Shown here piece after piece: positions 48,129 to 59,397 of a DNA stretch of 64,000 bases; the first letter of the stretch is position 1, and each line of letters opens with the position of its first letter. Where the stretch lies: assembly GCA_963971425.1 (NCBI GenBank), contig OZ020521.1, positions 7,147,519-7,211,518 on the forward strand, in the 5' to 3' direction. The translations under genes and the position numbers were made by a program. Source of the stretch: Bryoerythrophyllum caledonicum (lineage: Eukaryota > Streptophyta > Bryopsida > Pottiales > Pottiaceae). The notes beneath the pieces were generated by a model, which saw nothing but the letters and a program-made list of their open reading frames with translations, ran no database searches and was not told the DNA's origin.

Positions 48129-50653
48129 GGGCCGCTTCACACCTAACACCCGGGTTGAGAGGCCGTCGGTTTTCATCAATGAGATTGCTAGAATGGCCAA
48201 AGTTTGGCCTTTGAGCCTTCACATTTGTGCCCAAAGTCCAAAGGCCATCATCCTCTGTTGTGCCTACATGGCAACACTTTTTGGGGAGTTTTGGGGCCAC
48301 GGCAACGGCCTCTCTTGAGCAAAACTTAGGTCGCCCATTTTAATGGACCCAAACTTCCTTCAAGAGTCCGTCGGTTTTTTTGATAAAATAATCAAAAGGT
48401 GTGCCTTTGAAGGTATTGTGCAAGTGTGACCTTTCCCCTATTCTTTGAGGCAGACCATGAGCCACAACGTGATCCACAATCTAGATCAAATGCTTTGTGT
48501 GATAGACAAGCTAAAAGACATGAACTTGAACAAGGGAGGCATCCAAAACCAAGGTCTAATCAGTCTTCAACAATATTCAAATATATAAATAAAGGGCCCT
48601 GATAAATTTTCTAAGAATTTACCATACTTCTTAGGGCCTTTTGGAAATGACTTGTTGTATGTCTATTTTTCTTCACTTTTCACCATTTTTAATTTTTTTA
48701 AATTCTAGAAATTTAAAATATCTCTTAGAAGTGAAAGTCTTGTTAGAAGAAGAAGAAAGAGAAGGTGGTATTCATCATGGCTTTTTTTTTGGCGACACAA
48801 TCTTTGACACACCATTGCTAGAGCATCCCTTCATAGTTTGAGCAAATCCAAATTGGACACAAATGCAACTTTGTCAATTTGTCACCAAAAAGAAACCTTG
48901 ATATTCATATGTGAATAGGAACACAAAATTTTGAGTTTCATGTTCCCTTTCTCTACATTGATGAAATGTATGAGTAGTAATGGCAATAAGTGTTTTTGGG
49001 TTCTACCTAATGCAAGCTAAAGCTCCCCTGTAGTACCCCAAGTTCCTCAAGGGTTGACCAATAGTTCCTTTCAAATTGCCAACAAGACCTTCCAAAATCC
49101 ACTCTTTGTCCTTGAGCAATAAATACGACCATCATCATCATTTGGACATTTTGTTGAAATATTGCAAGTTTTTGCAATGCCAAAATGCCCACTATAACAT
49201 ACTTCATTACCATGAAAACCGAAAGTAGACCACAAATATGTTCCCTTCTAGAATCCATGGTAAGAGAATGAGAAAGGAAAATTTCAGAAAATTGATCCAC
49301 TCATGTAGCAAGAAATGATTGGAATCTTTGCAAATGGTATGGGATTTGGCCTTTCGACTTGGCCTTCAGGCCTTCACACCACGACTAGCCAAAGGCTTCA
49401 ATATGTATATTTTAATGTATTTTTTTTAGCAAAAAGTTTGGCCTCTCGCCATTGCTTGGCGGACGGTTGCTCGTAGGCCTTATTTTTTTGTTGATTTGGA
49501 GCCAAATGGTGATTCCCCCTCCAAAGGAATATTCCTTCAAAAAAGTGGGAAAATTATGATTTTATGTCGCCAAAACATGATTGATGTCCGTTGCAATATC
49601 GCCATATTGCCACTACACTAAAATTGAGAATTAGTGTTCGCAACACTAATTACGAACTCTAACACTAAATGTCAACTTGAGATATAGTGTTACAACACTA
49701 AATGCCAACATGAACACTAAATACAGAGAATTGTAACTTTGGGATTTAACTAGCTTTACATATAGTGTAATGGCAAAATAATGTTTAGAAAATTAAGAAT
49801 TAGAAAATATTACAAAGTTGACAAAAATTGACAAACATTGACAAAGATCATGTGATTCAAGAAATTACTAAAAATTGAATAGTAATTTAAATAAATAAAT
49901 AAATAATAATATAAATAATAATAATATAAATAATAATAATATAAATAATAATAATATATATTATTATAATATAATTAAGGATAATATATATTATTATAAT
50001 ATAATTAAGGATAATATATATTATTATAATATAAATAATAATAGATGATTATAATATAAATAATAATATATTATTATAATATAAATAATAATAGATGATT
50101 ATAATATAAATAATAATATATTATTATAATATAAATAATAATATATTATTATAATATAAATAATAATATATTATTATAATATAAATAATAATATATTATT
50201 ATAATATAAATAATAATATATTATTATAATATAAATAATAATATATTATTATAATATAAATAATAATATATTATTATTATTTATATAATAATAATAATAA
50301 TAAATAATAATAAATAAAAAGTCAAACATGCGGCTCATCAACAGGTGGCTCATTAATGAGCGTTACACTAAATTCCAACAAATACACAATTAGAGTAGTA
50401 AGGTCAATAGAGGTTATTACATTAAATGTAGTGTAACACTAATTCTCAATTTTAGTGTAATGAACAACCAAGACTCCATCCTATTGCCAAAAAGGATGTA
50501 CAATTCTATGTTTATGGAGAAAATTTGGTTTTGTATGGTTTCAAGAGAAAGCGAGAAGTACTACAGCTCCCTGGCCTCTGTAGCCACTGTGACTATCCCA
50601 CTAAAACGGAAAAAAGGGTTGGTCGCTCGACTTGACCAAGTGTGAAGCGGACC
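48129..50653. mobile_element. ~2.5-kb Harbinger-type element (TAA TSD), non-coding
   Basis: Starts GGGCCGCTTCACACC and ends AAGTGTGAAGCGGACC, flanked by TAA at 48,126-48,128 and 50,654-50,656. Ends match the 314-bp MITE at 34,435. No transposase frame is present. The AT minisatellite (49,880-50,320) occupies much of the right half. The single-element reading is moderate because the interior could be several nested pieces. Confidence 0.55.
49880..50320. repeat. AT-rich minisatellite, ~25-bp unit
   Basis: At least ten near-identical TAATAATATATTATTATAAT + ATAAA units, with an older variant block (ATAATTAAGG) at the left and ATAATAATAA at the right. Units are nearly self-complementary, so the tract can form cruciforms. 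Confidence 0.9.
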
Positions 50654-51096
50654 TAAAATGCGAGCATCCCAAGACCTTGGGTGGGTATAGTACTTTGAGA
50701 GTAGCTAAATTCTTCCGTTGTCCAAATATCTGGGAATCACATACCTCGAAAACAACCACATTCCATTCAAAATATGTGTTGGTACGAATAGCCAGTAGGA
50801 ACTTGAATGTAAAGGTATAGAAGTACTCAAGGACTGCCAACAGGTAGGAAACAATGAACATCTCTTTATGAAAAAATCTTCCAAACTTCTGAAGGACTCA
50901 CAGACTGATTGGGCCAGGACAAGTACATGAATTTCAATGACAAGTTGTTGGACGATTTGCCAAGATCATGGCCAGCCATGTGCAATTGTCCTATTGTAGC
51001 TTAGCCCCTGAATGACCAAGTGTCCGTTCGGGGAACAAACTTTTTCACTCAACCCTTTAGTGCCGGATCTCCCTACCTCCCGGATCTCCTTATTCA

Positions 51097-51343
51097 CCCC
51101 GGTCGAGTGTGGGTCGGGTGCCAGGCTTGGGTGGGACCATTTTATTGGCCCTGCCCGATTTAGAGTTCTAGAGGCTTTTTTGGATTTTTTGTGACTAATT
51201 TGGGGCCATCGACTCCAAATTACCCTCACAGGACCCCCATGGATCAAATAGGGCCCCCCTCCAACATAAAAATAGGGGCCGATTTTGTTCCTACCCTCCC
51301 CTATCCTTTCAAGCCTGAGGCCCCGACCCACGCTCGACCGGGG
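51097..51343. mobile_element. GC-rich MITE, CCCCGGTCGAG family, copy 2
   Basis: 247 bp. CCCCGGTCGAGTGTGGGTCG is mirrored by CGACCCACGCTCGACCGGGG with one mismatch. Flanked by TATTCA (51,091-51,096) and TATTTA (51,344-51,349), again a 6-bp direct repeat. Confidence 0.85.
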
Positions 51344-51365
51344 TATTTAGGCAAATCCCTACTTA

Positions 51366-51592
51366 CCCGGGTCAAGCGATGCACCAAGCCTCAGCCTTGG
51401 GTGGGTCCATTTTTCTCTCTTTTAAACTTTTGGAGCTCTAGAGACTTTTTTTGGAATTTTTTTGGGTCAAATTTTGGGGCATTCAGCCCAAATTATTGTC
51501 GAAGGCCCTCGCTTGATCAAGTAGGGCCCCCCTTCAACATAAAAACAAGGGCCGGTTTTGTTCCTACCCTCCTCCACCCTTCCAAGCCTAAT
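51366..51592. mobile_element. GC-rich MITE, CCCCGGTCGAG family, copy 3 (right end lost)
   Basis: Starts CCCGGGTCAAGCGATGCACC and runs parallel to copy 1 and copy 2 up to CCTTCCAAGCCTA, where the right terminal repeat is missing. Confidence 0.65.
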
Positions 51593-52310
51593 TTAGTATC
51601 CAACCTTACAAAATTAAACTTAAACCATGACTTGAACTTTGGGGAAAATTTGCACAACATCCAACGGTTGATGGAATAGCTTATTGTGTTTAAAGTTACC
51701 GTATATTGGTAATGAAAATTGTGGACTTTGGAAGGCATACTACTTTATCCATCAATAGATTCTTGCAAGAGTTTTTGTTCTTTGAATAAAAGAGGTTCCA
51801 CATATGCACTAGCCTCGTTGATAGCTTGGCATTGACATATCATATGTGAAGAAAACATTTATACATGATCATTGATGATTTTTTTGTTTTTGTCTACCTG
51901 ATTGTATACAAAAATGTTCCAAACTTATACGAACTAAAATGGAAGTTTTGTATATTACGATGAGAGAGATCAAAAGTCACAAAACAATGAAGTACCTCTT
52001 AAAGAATAATTTCAATCAAAATTGAAGACCAAAATCATTTTGCATGTGTAAGAAAGACAACATAGTATGCGGCATGGTATTCTTACATTTCAATGCATTT
52101 GATGTATTTTGTGTTGTATTCCTAGCTTTTCCATGAGTTTTATAGCTCCAAAGCATGATATGTTTTTTGCAGTGTTCATGTAATGTGTGCGCAAAAATGA
52201 TCTTCAAATTTCACAACCTAATTCCTCATGGATTTCATGCAAATTGAGTTTTAATACCTCCACAGTCCCATTTTGGGTCTCGTCACCTCTCGTGGGAACG
52301 AAAGGGTTAA

Positions 52311-53366
52311 ACTTTCAACCCAAATTTTCAAATTTTGCAATTTTCTTTCAACCCATACAATCAAAATGCACAAATCCGTACAATTCAATCTTGATCTCAT
52401 GTAACCATCTCATGTAACCATCTCATGTAAGTCTCAAGAGAAAGGTCCTATAATTACATTCTCAAAAAGTTCATTTGGCAGTTGTGGAGTATGATTTACA
52501 ATTAAAGAAATTTGAGAGTGAAACAATTGTATGTTGTGTTTCCATATTTGGTCACACTTTGCAGTCACCTTAGTATATATCCCAATTATTTCCTTCATGG
52601 ATTAATTATTATATATACAAGATAATTTTTTGATTTTATTTTTTTTCCAGTTTTTTTTTCCTCTGATCTTTGTATAAATTGGTTGCTTTGTAACTTACCA
52701 GTAGTAGGATATTTTTCTACAAGCAATCACTTACAAAGTTGTTGGTCAAGTTGTTTCACATCTCTCATTTTAACCCCTAAAAAATCCTTTACTAAATTCC
52801 CATGACAAACACTTCAATATTGCCCAATTTAGTGCAAAGGGTGGAAAAGAAACGAAAAGGAATTATTTCCACCTTCAATCATAAGAACTTAATCTATACT
52901 ACTAAATTAGTGTAGGTGATCCACTGTGAATTCGATGAATCGACACCAGCAATGCAGTGAACGGGTAGCTTGCAAGAATGTAGAACTATCATCCTTTATG
53001 TTTTAAGAATATAAAATCAGTTGCTTTATGTTTTAAGAATATAAAATCAGTTGCTTTATGTTTTAAGAAAATGAAATCAGTTTCTTCTTCCTTGATCGCG
53101 TGTATTCTCTCAAAGTGTGAGAGTGTTGGTAGTTTCTGTTATGTATGCGTAACTGCTGCCAGAGTTCATCATAATCACAGGATTTCGTGTAGGTTTCCAA
53201 GTCGGTACTAAACATCAGTTGTTTTTGGTTCTGAATGATGCCTTATTGGAGACAGTATTAGTGATTTACAACAGACGCAATTAAGACGTGATCACTTATG
53301 TTGGTTCAAGACATGAGTCAACGTCATAGTAACAAAGCAATTTATTTCATAATTTGATTTCAACAT
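52311..53366. other. Intergenic with a short tandem repeat
   Basis: 52,992-53,084 holds three copies of a 31-bp unit (CTTTATGTTTTAAGAATATA + AAATCAGTTG). 52,774 is an isolated TTAACCCCTAAAA family end. No gene. Confidence 0.6.
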
Positions 53367-54905
53367 TGTCTAACAATATCCTCCACTCGAAGCTGTGCAC
53401 AAGGTGCGCCAGAATCGAAGTCACCGTCATGTTGCCGAGGTTGGCCGCGGGGCACATGCGGCGTCCCACCGAGAACGGAACGAGCTCGTAGGAGTCGAAT
53501 CCAGAGAGCTCGATGATGCACCTCGGGCCTGTCCACGAACTTATCCGGGTCGAACGCGTTGCCTATGCTTCTCGATTTCGAAGATGCGGTCTGTGACGTC
53601 GTCACAGAGCGCTTTTATGTCCTCGATTATCTTTCCAAGCCAAGCAGCTTTGTAATGAAGCGTAGGGACGGGACGTAGTCGCGCATGAGGCACACCCCGA
53701 GCGCCTTGCTGTCGAAGATGTGGCTTATCATGGACTCGAAGTCCTCTTTGTCTTTCTCGCTCTCGGTCCCGTCTCCGAAGAACCTGCAGTGGATGATTCA
53801 CGTGTGAATATCCTGTGATCGACCACTACGGACCTTCTCGCCTTCGTATCAAAGAATTCAGAGAAGAGCGATGACAACTGATAAAGAGCACCAAAGTACT
53901 CATGGTAGTTTGCATTAACTCTCCATGAACTCTCCATTAGTGAGCATTCACTCTACAGTAGTGGATGCTGTGGCTACATACAGTATACAAGCGGATATAG
54001 CCCACAAACTTGCCTCCGAAGTTTTTCAATTGGAATACCACTCATCGATTACCTTCTGTTGGTGGTCATGCGGGTCAAGTTGTTCGTCGTCACGCGTTTC
54101 AGCCAGTTCATGACGTCGATCAGCTTCCCCTGCTCGGCGGCCGCGACGATCTCCCTCACGCGGGTCTGAATCTCGTCCGTTCTCACTCTCTGGTAGGACG
54201 CCTGCCGCTTCACGGTGAAGAGCTCGGAGATGCAGATCTTCCGCAGCTGCCGCCAGTAGGACCCGTTCGCCATGGCGATGTTCTTCCCGCTGTCCGTTAT
54301 CACGTCGAAGCTCGTGGACCGGTGGCGGTCCAAGAAGTTGGCGTCATGGTGCCGGAACAGCTCCTCGGCGACTGCAGCGCTCGACACCACGAGGGTCGGC
54401 ACCGAACCTGACAACACGAAATCAACATAGGACCTGGAATCAGCGTATCTAAATTTACCTCCTAACTCACATCGAAACTGGATCATAAATTACCCTAAAC
54501 CCTAAACCCTAAACCCATAACCCGTATCTTTTGTACTGTTTTTCAGGTCTAGTTTCATGGATAATATGTAAGTGCTAGGTCCCTGGCTCGCATGCCACTA
54601 CCAGCGATTGAAAGGTTGGAACTCTAGTGAGAAGTCATGGGACACCCAAGCGGAGGAACATGAGGCCGCCGTACTTGGCGAGCTCGGTGCGGGAGGGCGC
54701 CGTAGATGGCAGGGAAGCTGGTGACCACAGGCCACGCCACTGGCCCCGGCGGCAGCTTCCTGCGCTCCAACGCCAAGTAGCACGCCACCAGCGTCACCAG
54801 CAAGACGGCAAGCGATGTGGTCACAATCCATTGCTCATTGTGCATGACGCTCGTCATGGCTGTTATGTACATGCTGACTTCGACGTCCCAAGTTGCTGCA
54901 GTCAC
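53367..54905 (-). pseudogene. Cytochrome P450 pseudogene (A-type plant CYP)
   Basis: Three exon-like parts on the minus strand: about 54,646-54,905, 54,053-54,407 and 53,367-53,783. Part 1 has a membrane anchor and the hinge KLPPGPVAWPVV, then a frameshift near 54,690-54,700 before TELAKYGGLMFLRLG. Part 2 keeps the helix-C sequence GSYWRQLRKICISELFT. Part 3 starts RFFGDGTESEK, meets a stop after KLLGLER, jumps over the I-helix and the ExxR of the K-helix, and resumes at FDPDKFVDRP and the haem loop FSVGRRMCPAANLG (Ala where the family has Gly). The missing catalytic core and several frameshifts rule out activity. Functional relatives would be ER-bound monooxygenases; the subfamily cannot be assigned. 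Confidence 0.85.
54491..54517. repeat. Telomere-like (CCCTAAA)3 motif
   Basis: Three consecutive CCCTAAA units lie between the first two P450 exon remnants. Shorter versions occur at 58,391-58,408 (WDR53 intron) and 59,556-59,570 (HMCES intron 1). Such telo-boxes are common near plant genes and are not true telomere ends. Confidence 0.85.
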
Positions 54906-55313
54906 TCAAGGTACGTCTTCCAAGAGGATTGAAGCTCTCTCCTTCCAGAACAACCCAGCTGCTATGATCCAAGTGTTCGATCCTTATTATTACTGATCCT
55001 GTGGATGAGCCTGTGGCTCTCAACAACTCGGAAATATTCATGTAGCGGGATTTTCTTCCACGATATTTCAGCTGCAGAGATCTGAAGTACTTTCTAGTGT
55101 GCCAGTTACTTCAGCTCGAGTCATGGAACAAAGAATACAAGTGCGCGTAGAGAGGAAGCAGAGTAAACGAACAACGAACGCTGACTCCACAGATCTCGAA
55201 AGCAGCAAACTTGCAAAGTATGCAGACTCCAGCTAAACGTACAATGAACGAAGTTACACCCTAGACTAAATTTCATGTTCTTGAATATTTCAAGATCTTA
55301 AATGTTCCCAACG

Positions 55314-58300
55314 TTACAAAACCGAATAGATACTCAAAACTTTGGAAGTGTCAGCCACCACTAAATTCTCTGCTTCTGCCGAGGTAGTGCTCAGCCAATT
55401 GACCTACATAACATGGAAGGAAATTCAAGTCAGGCAAATAGTGCATGTAGCAGAAACTTTGGTGGTGCAAGTTTACATATATGAGAAATACCAAACATGT
55501 TGCCTAAAGAACCAGAATCTATATCCTAAACTGGGTGTGGAAATAAAATGAAATATATTCTGTTTCCTAAAGGACCTGGAACGCTAACCTTTCTAGGTTT
55601 TCTGTCCCTAAATAAAAAATGGACACCCTTCATAAACATATGAATGCAGTTTGAGCACGTTAGTAAATACCTTGTGTTTGTGCTCCAAGTTCAGAACCAA
55701 AGGACCTTTGCTGCTTGTGGCCGCATCATCAGAGGTTGGGCTATCTTCAAGAGCCCAGTCCCAAACTTTGATAAACGTGTCATTTCCACCAGAAATTAAA
55801 AACTGGCCGCGCTGCCCAAATCTCGCAAATGTTCTGCGCAAGGAGACATAAAACCATTTCTATCAAAACTTTGGGTGACTTACAAATAACTCTGAGCTTG
55901 AAACACCTCAAAAGATTCAGAGCAAGGAGAGTAACGTACACATGATTGACAATGCTGCCATGACCACCGATACCTAAATGCAGATGGCGCTTTCTCCCAG
56001 GTACTAGAGTATCCAAGCTCTCAGGTCTTTTTACATCTTTGCTTGTGGATGCCCTTTTCTTAGGTTGTAAGGACTGCTGTGGACTCGTACTCTCCAAGCT
56101 AAAGTCAAAAACATCAATGGCGCCATCCCCCCGGGCTACTGCCAGTAGCTTCCCAGCTTCACCTGGAACGTCGCCCTCCATTGAGGCCAGGGCATGTACG
56201 AAGGGAGGGTTGCAGAAGCCTCCTACTCCTTCATCACTGGTTACTGCTGTTGCAGCTGCACAAGGCGCTTAAGATAAGAGAATAATCAACAAAGAATAGA
56301 GTTACCCAAAATCTCAATAAGATGGCCCCTCTTTGGAAAGCTCTTTCCTCATTCTAAAAAACTATTAGATCAATACAAGAGCTTGGTGGTCCCATCCTGT
56401 AATTCGATCAATGGAAGAGCTAGGTGGTCTCCAAATCCAAGCCAAAGTAGTTGTAGCCATCTTTCAGAAAGTTTGCACGAGATCAACCCTGATGAGTAAT
56501 AGCCGAGTTTCTCTCCTTTGAGCTGATTCTAGATGTTATGAGCTGATTTTATGAAAAAAGAGGGGCTTCTTATTCAAACTTCGAGTGGCTTTTACGAAAA
56601 GATTCTAATACCTGCCTGAAACATACCGGTATTCTTTCAATATAAATAGGAAGACAAGCGTAGACTAAACAGTGAAGTGATTTCCCTCAATACCATACGC
56701 ACATACTAGAAAACAAAGCACAGTACCTAGAGAGCCTAGTTAAAAGAAATAGCAAAACTCTCTACCATTATTACTTGAAAATAAGGCATCTCAAATTAAT
56801 TAGGCACATATTAGCCAAGAAGGAAGTAAATGCTAGAGATATCACTTACCAAGGTCAACAACTTGCAATGGCCTTCCACGATTGAAGTCCCACTTCACTA
56901 ACTTTGAGTCTAAGCCTCCAGTTACCACTGTCAGCAGCATGGGAAAAAGGGAAAATATGATCACGTTTTCCAACAGATAGTTGCAACGAGAGTTTCATGC
57001 ATTGGACGCGATTGTCTAAGTACCAAGGCCTTTATCGAAAAACGGAGAATATTTGCTCTCACCTTCCCATGGTCTACGAGTATGAAACTGCACAGAGCTG
57101 CAAATCTGCTCAAACACAGAACTGATTTCAGCAACAGACACCCTACTAGCTTATCGCTTCTGAAAATTAAATTTTAAAAAAGAAAACCATATACTTCAGG
57201 CACTAAGAAGGCCTACTAGTAGATACTCAAGTATAAGCATTAGAATAGCCAATATTTCAAAGAAAACCATAAAATGACTCAGGTAGGAGAAGTAGATTAA
57301 AGCCTTACATTTGAGTGAGCTCCTTGTAAGGTTTTGAAAAGCTTGTGTGTACGCGTGTCTATGACCTGAAGACAACTCAGTAAGTCAGCATCATAGTTGG
57401 TAATTGTGAATAGGTTTACACTCCTAAGAACCTAGGAAGGCCTCGCAGTACTACTTAGAAACTTCTTGAAAATTCCTGCCATGTACCAAGAGAAACTTTT
57501 GAACCGTTCTTTTGAAAGGGGTATTTCATCATTTTTTGAAGTTGTTTCATCCTTATTTTTTATCCTTCGATATCCGAAGCTGAACATGATGATTCATTTC
57601 GGAGGTCAACATTAGCATGAAAGGTCAAATTGTGAGAGTACCTTGACAGCTCCGGAGTCGTCTGCCGCAGCAAGATATGTGCCCTTAGAATTCAACACCA
57701 CCTACACCATACACAAAGTTGACGCAAAAATGTATACATTTTCAGGTCTGACCACTTGAATCATGTTCAAAAAGAATCACTGCTTTTATAATCAAGAATA
57801 TCTGTGATGCTCTAACGTAATCTTCACAGCACACTAACAGATTACTAAGAAACTCTAAACAGTCACTACTCTAAAAGGGCAGGGAACCAAACCATGTCGC
57901 TTGAATCACAATTTGATTCTTCTCTCTATATCAATCACATGCAAATGCCAGATGGTACAGAAACAGGAAAAAATGTTTGAAATGTACCTGGTTGATCTCC
58001 TCAAGGTTGAATGAATAAGCTTGTAAAGGGCTCCCTGTAGGCCCCTCCATTCAAGATAATCCCACTGACCTGTTAGTCATCGTTAACCATGGTGATAACA
58101 TCACCTCCCAATTCCTATGAAAAAGTACAATTCACAGCAAGAACCGCTTCTCAGAACTTTGGAACATACCTGACGCACATCCAGGCAGAAGACTGTGGAG
58201 CCTGCTGCAGCGTACAAGACATGCTCATTTCCTGAACACCAAGCCAACAGCAACATCAGTAAGTACTCACAAATTCCAAAAAAACACGCTGAATCTCAAC

Positions 58301-58858
58301 AAAAACGATATACTTCTCATGCTTCTCAGACCTAGAAAGGGTAGCGCTCAAAGATGGTTGAAAACTGCAAAACTGTTAAAATTCTTCAAAGCCCTAAACC
58401 CTAAACCCAGGTACCTAATTCTAGAATGGTTTATCTTTTACTGATTTCACACTTTACTATTCGTATCCACATAGAACATAAATTTGTCGAAAATACATGA
58501 AAGATTTTTTATGAATATCACTTCAATCTGTTTAAAACCCGTCCTCCACACAAATGGGAAGAAACAAACCAGGTGATGGTAAAACGGAGACCACGGCCTG
58601 GCCACCGAAGCATTGCAACCGATGGCAGCACACGGTGGTGCGAATATCGAAAATGCACACACTCCCATCCTGAAAATCCAACTAATGCTTGGTAAGTTTC
58701 ACTAAACCCATCAACTCCAGAATGAGAAAAGGTGCAGCAGCTACCTCGCTAGAAGAAGCGACGATATGAGGAGCAGCTGGACGGGACGCGCAGCACAGGA
58801 CGGAGTCCGTGTGGCCACGCAAACGCCGCACTGGTAGCTGCTGGCTCGCCATCGCCAT
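55314..58858 (-). CDS. WDR53: WD40-repeat protein, WDR53-like
   Basis: Eleven exons give 379 aa: 58745-58858, 58570-58669, 58170-58231, 57988-58044, 57642-57701, 57309-57365, 57063-57105, 56850-56927, 55940-56255, 55671-55833, 55314-55403. All are GT-AG and in frame. The Met is that of MAMASQQL. WD-type blades are visible: LRGHTDSVLCCAS, DGSVCIFDIR, LYAAAGSTVFCLDVRQ, LAAADDSGAVKVIDTRT, HSNICSSVQFHTRRPWE, VTGGLDSKLVKWDF, LAVARGDGAIDVFDF, FLISGGNDTFIKVWDW, and the end NLEHKHKVNWLS...VLSIYSVL. The EEINQV, NICSSV and EHKHKVNWL signatures match animal WDR53, a beta-propeller protein of poorly known role, possibly a DDB1-CUL4 substrate receptor. The acceptor of exon 4 (ATGGAG|GGG) was chosen because the next upstream acceptor would bring in a stop. 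Confidence 0.9.
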
Positions 58859-59397
58859 CGCCAGACATGAGATTCAAGCTTCGAGATTAGAGAATCCTCT
58901 AGACAGAGATCTGAATTTCGGACAGCTCCCACTAGAAATCGACTCGGTTCAAGAAACTATTCAAGAAACCCTAATCCGCCATCGCCGATCGCTTCGAGCT
59001 CTGACTCTGTTCTCCCTCAGTTCATCAATATTCATCCACTACATGGATGAAGAAAATTGTGTTGGAGTTCCGAAACATGATGAAAGATTCTTTGTTCCTT
59101 ATCTACAAGCCGGTGTAAACTCAAAACCGTCACGACGCCTAAATGACGGATTTGGAGGTTCAGAAACGGGTTTCTGGTCCCCTCATCCGGCAAAGCTTTC
59201 GCGTCAAGCTTGATGCCATGGTGAGAAGAGGTACTGACAAGTGTAGTCCTCGGCGGCGTCGTTGCTCCCATTCCACCACCTCCAAAGGGTCGAATCCTCA
59301 AAGGAATTAGAATTTCTACTCAACAGATTAGTGGTTTCCAATTCAAGGCTCAAGGAGTGCAAGCGGAGAAGAGAAGAGAAGAGAAGAGAATTTGAAG
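58859..59397. promoter_or_regulatory. Shared 539-bp divergent promoter region (WDR53 / HMCES)
   Basis: The two start codons face away from each other with 539 bp between them, enough for two 5' UTRs and one bidirectional core. A purine run (GAGAAGAGAAGAGAAGAGAA) sits just before the HMCES ATG. No clear TATA box is seen on either side. Confidence 0.6.

Larger units (their letters stand above)
51005..52306. mobile_element. Probable TTAA element with two nested GC-rich MITEs
   Basis: Starts CCCCTGAATGACCAAGTGTC after TTAG (51,001-51,004) and ends CGAAAGGG before TTAA (52,307-52,310). The start is a clear family end; the interior right half does not align well, so the pairing of the two ends is tentative. 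Confidence 0.5.

Noticed and set aside
54491..54517. True telomere or chromosome end
   Set aside because: Only three units, internal to a pseudogene, with genes on both sides.
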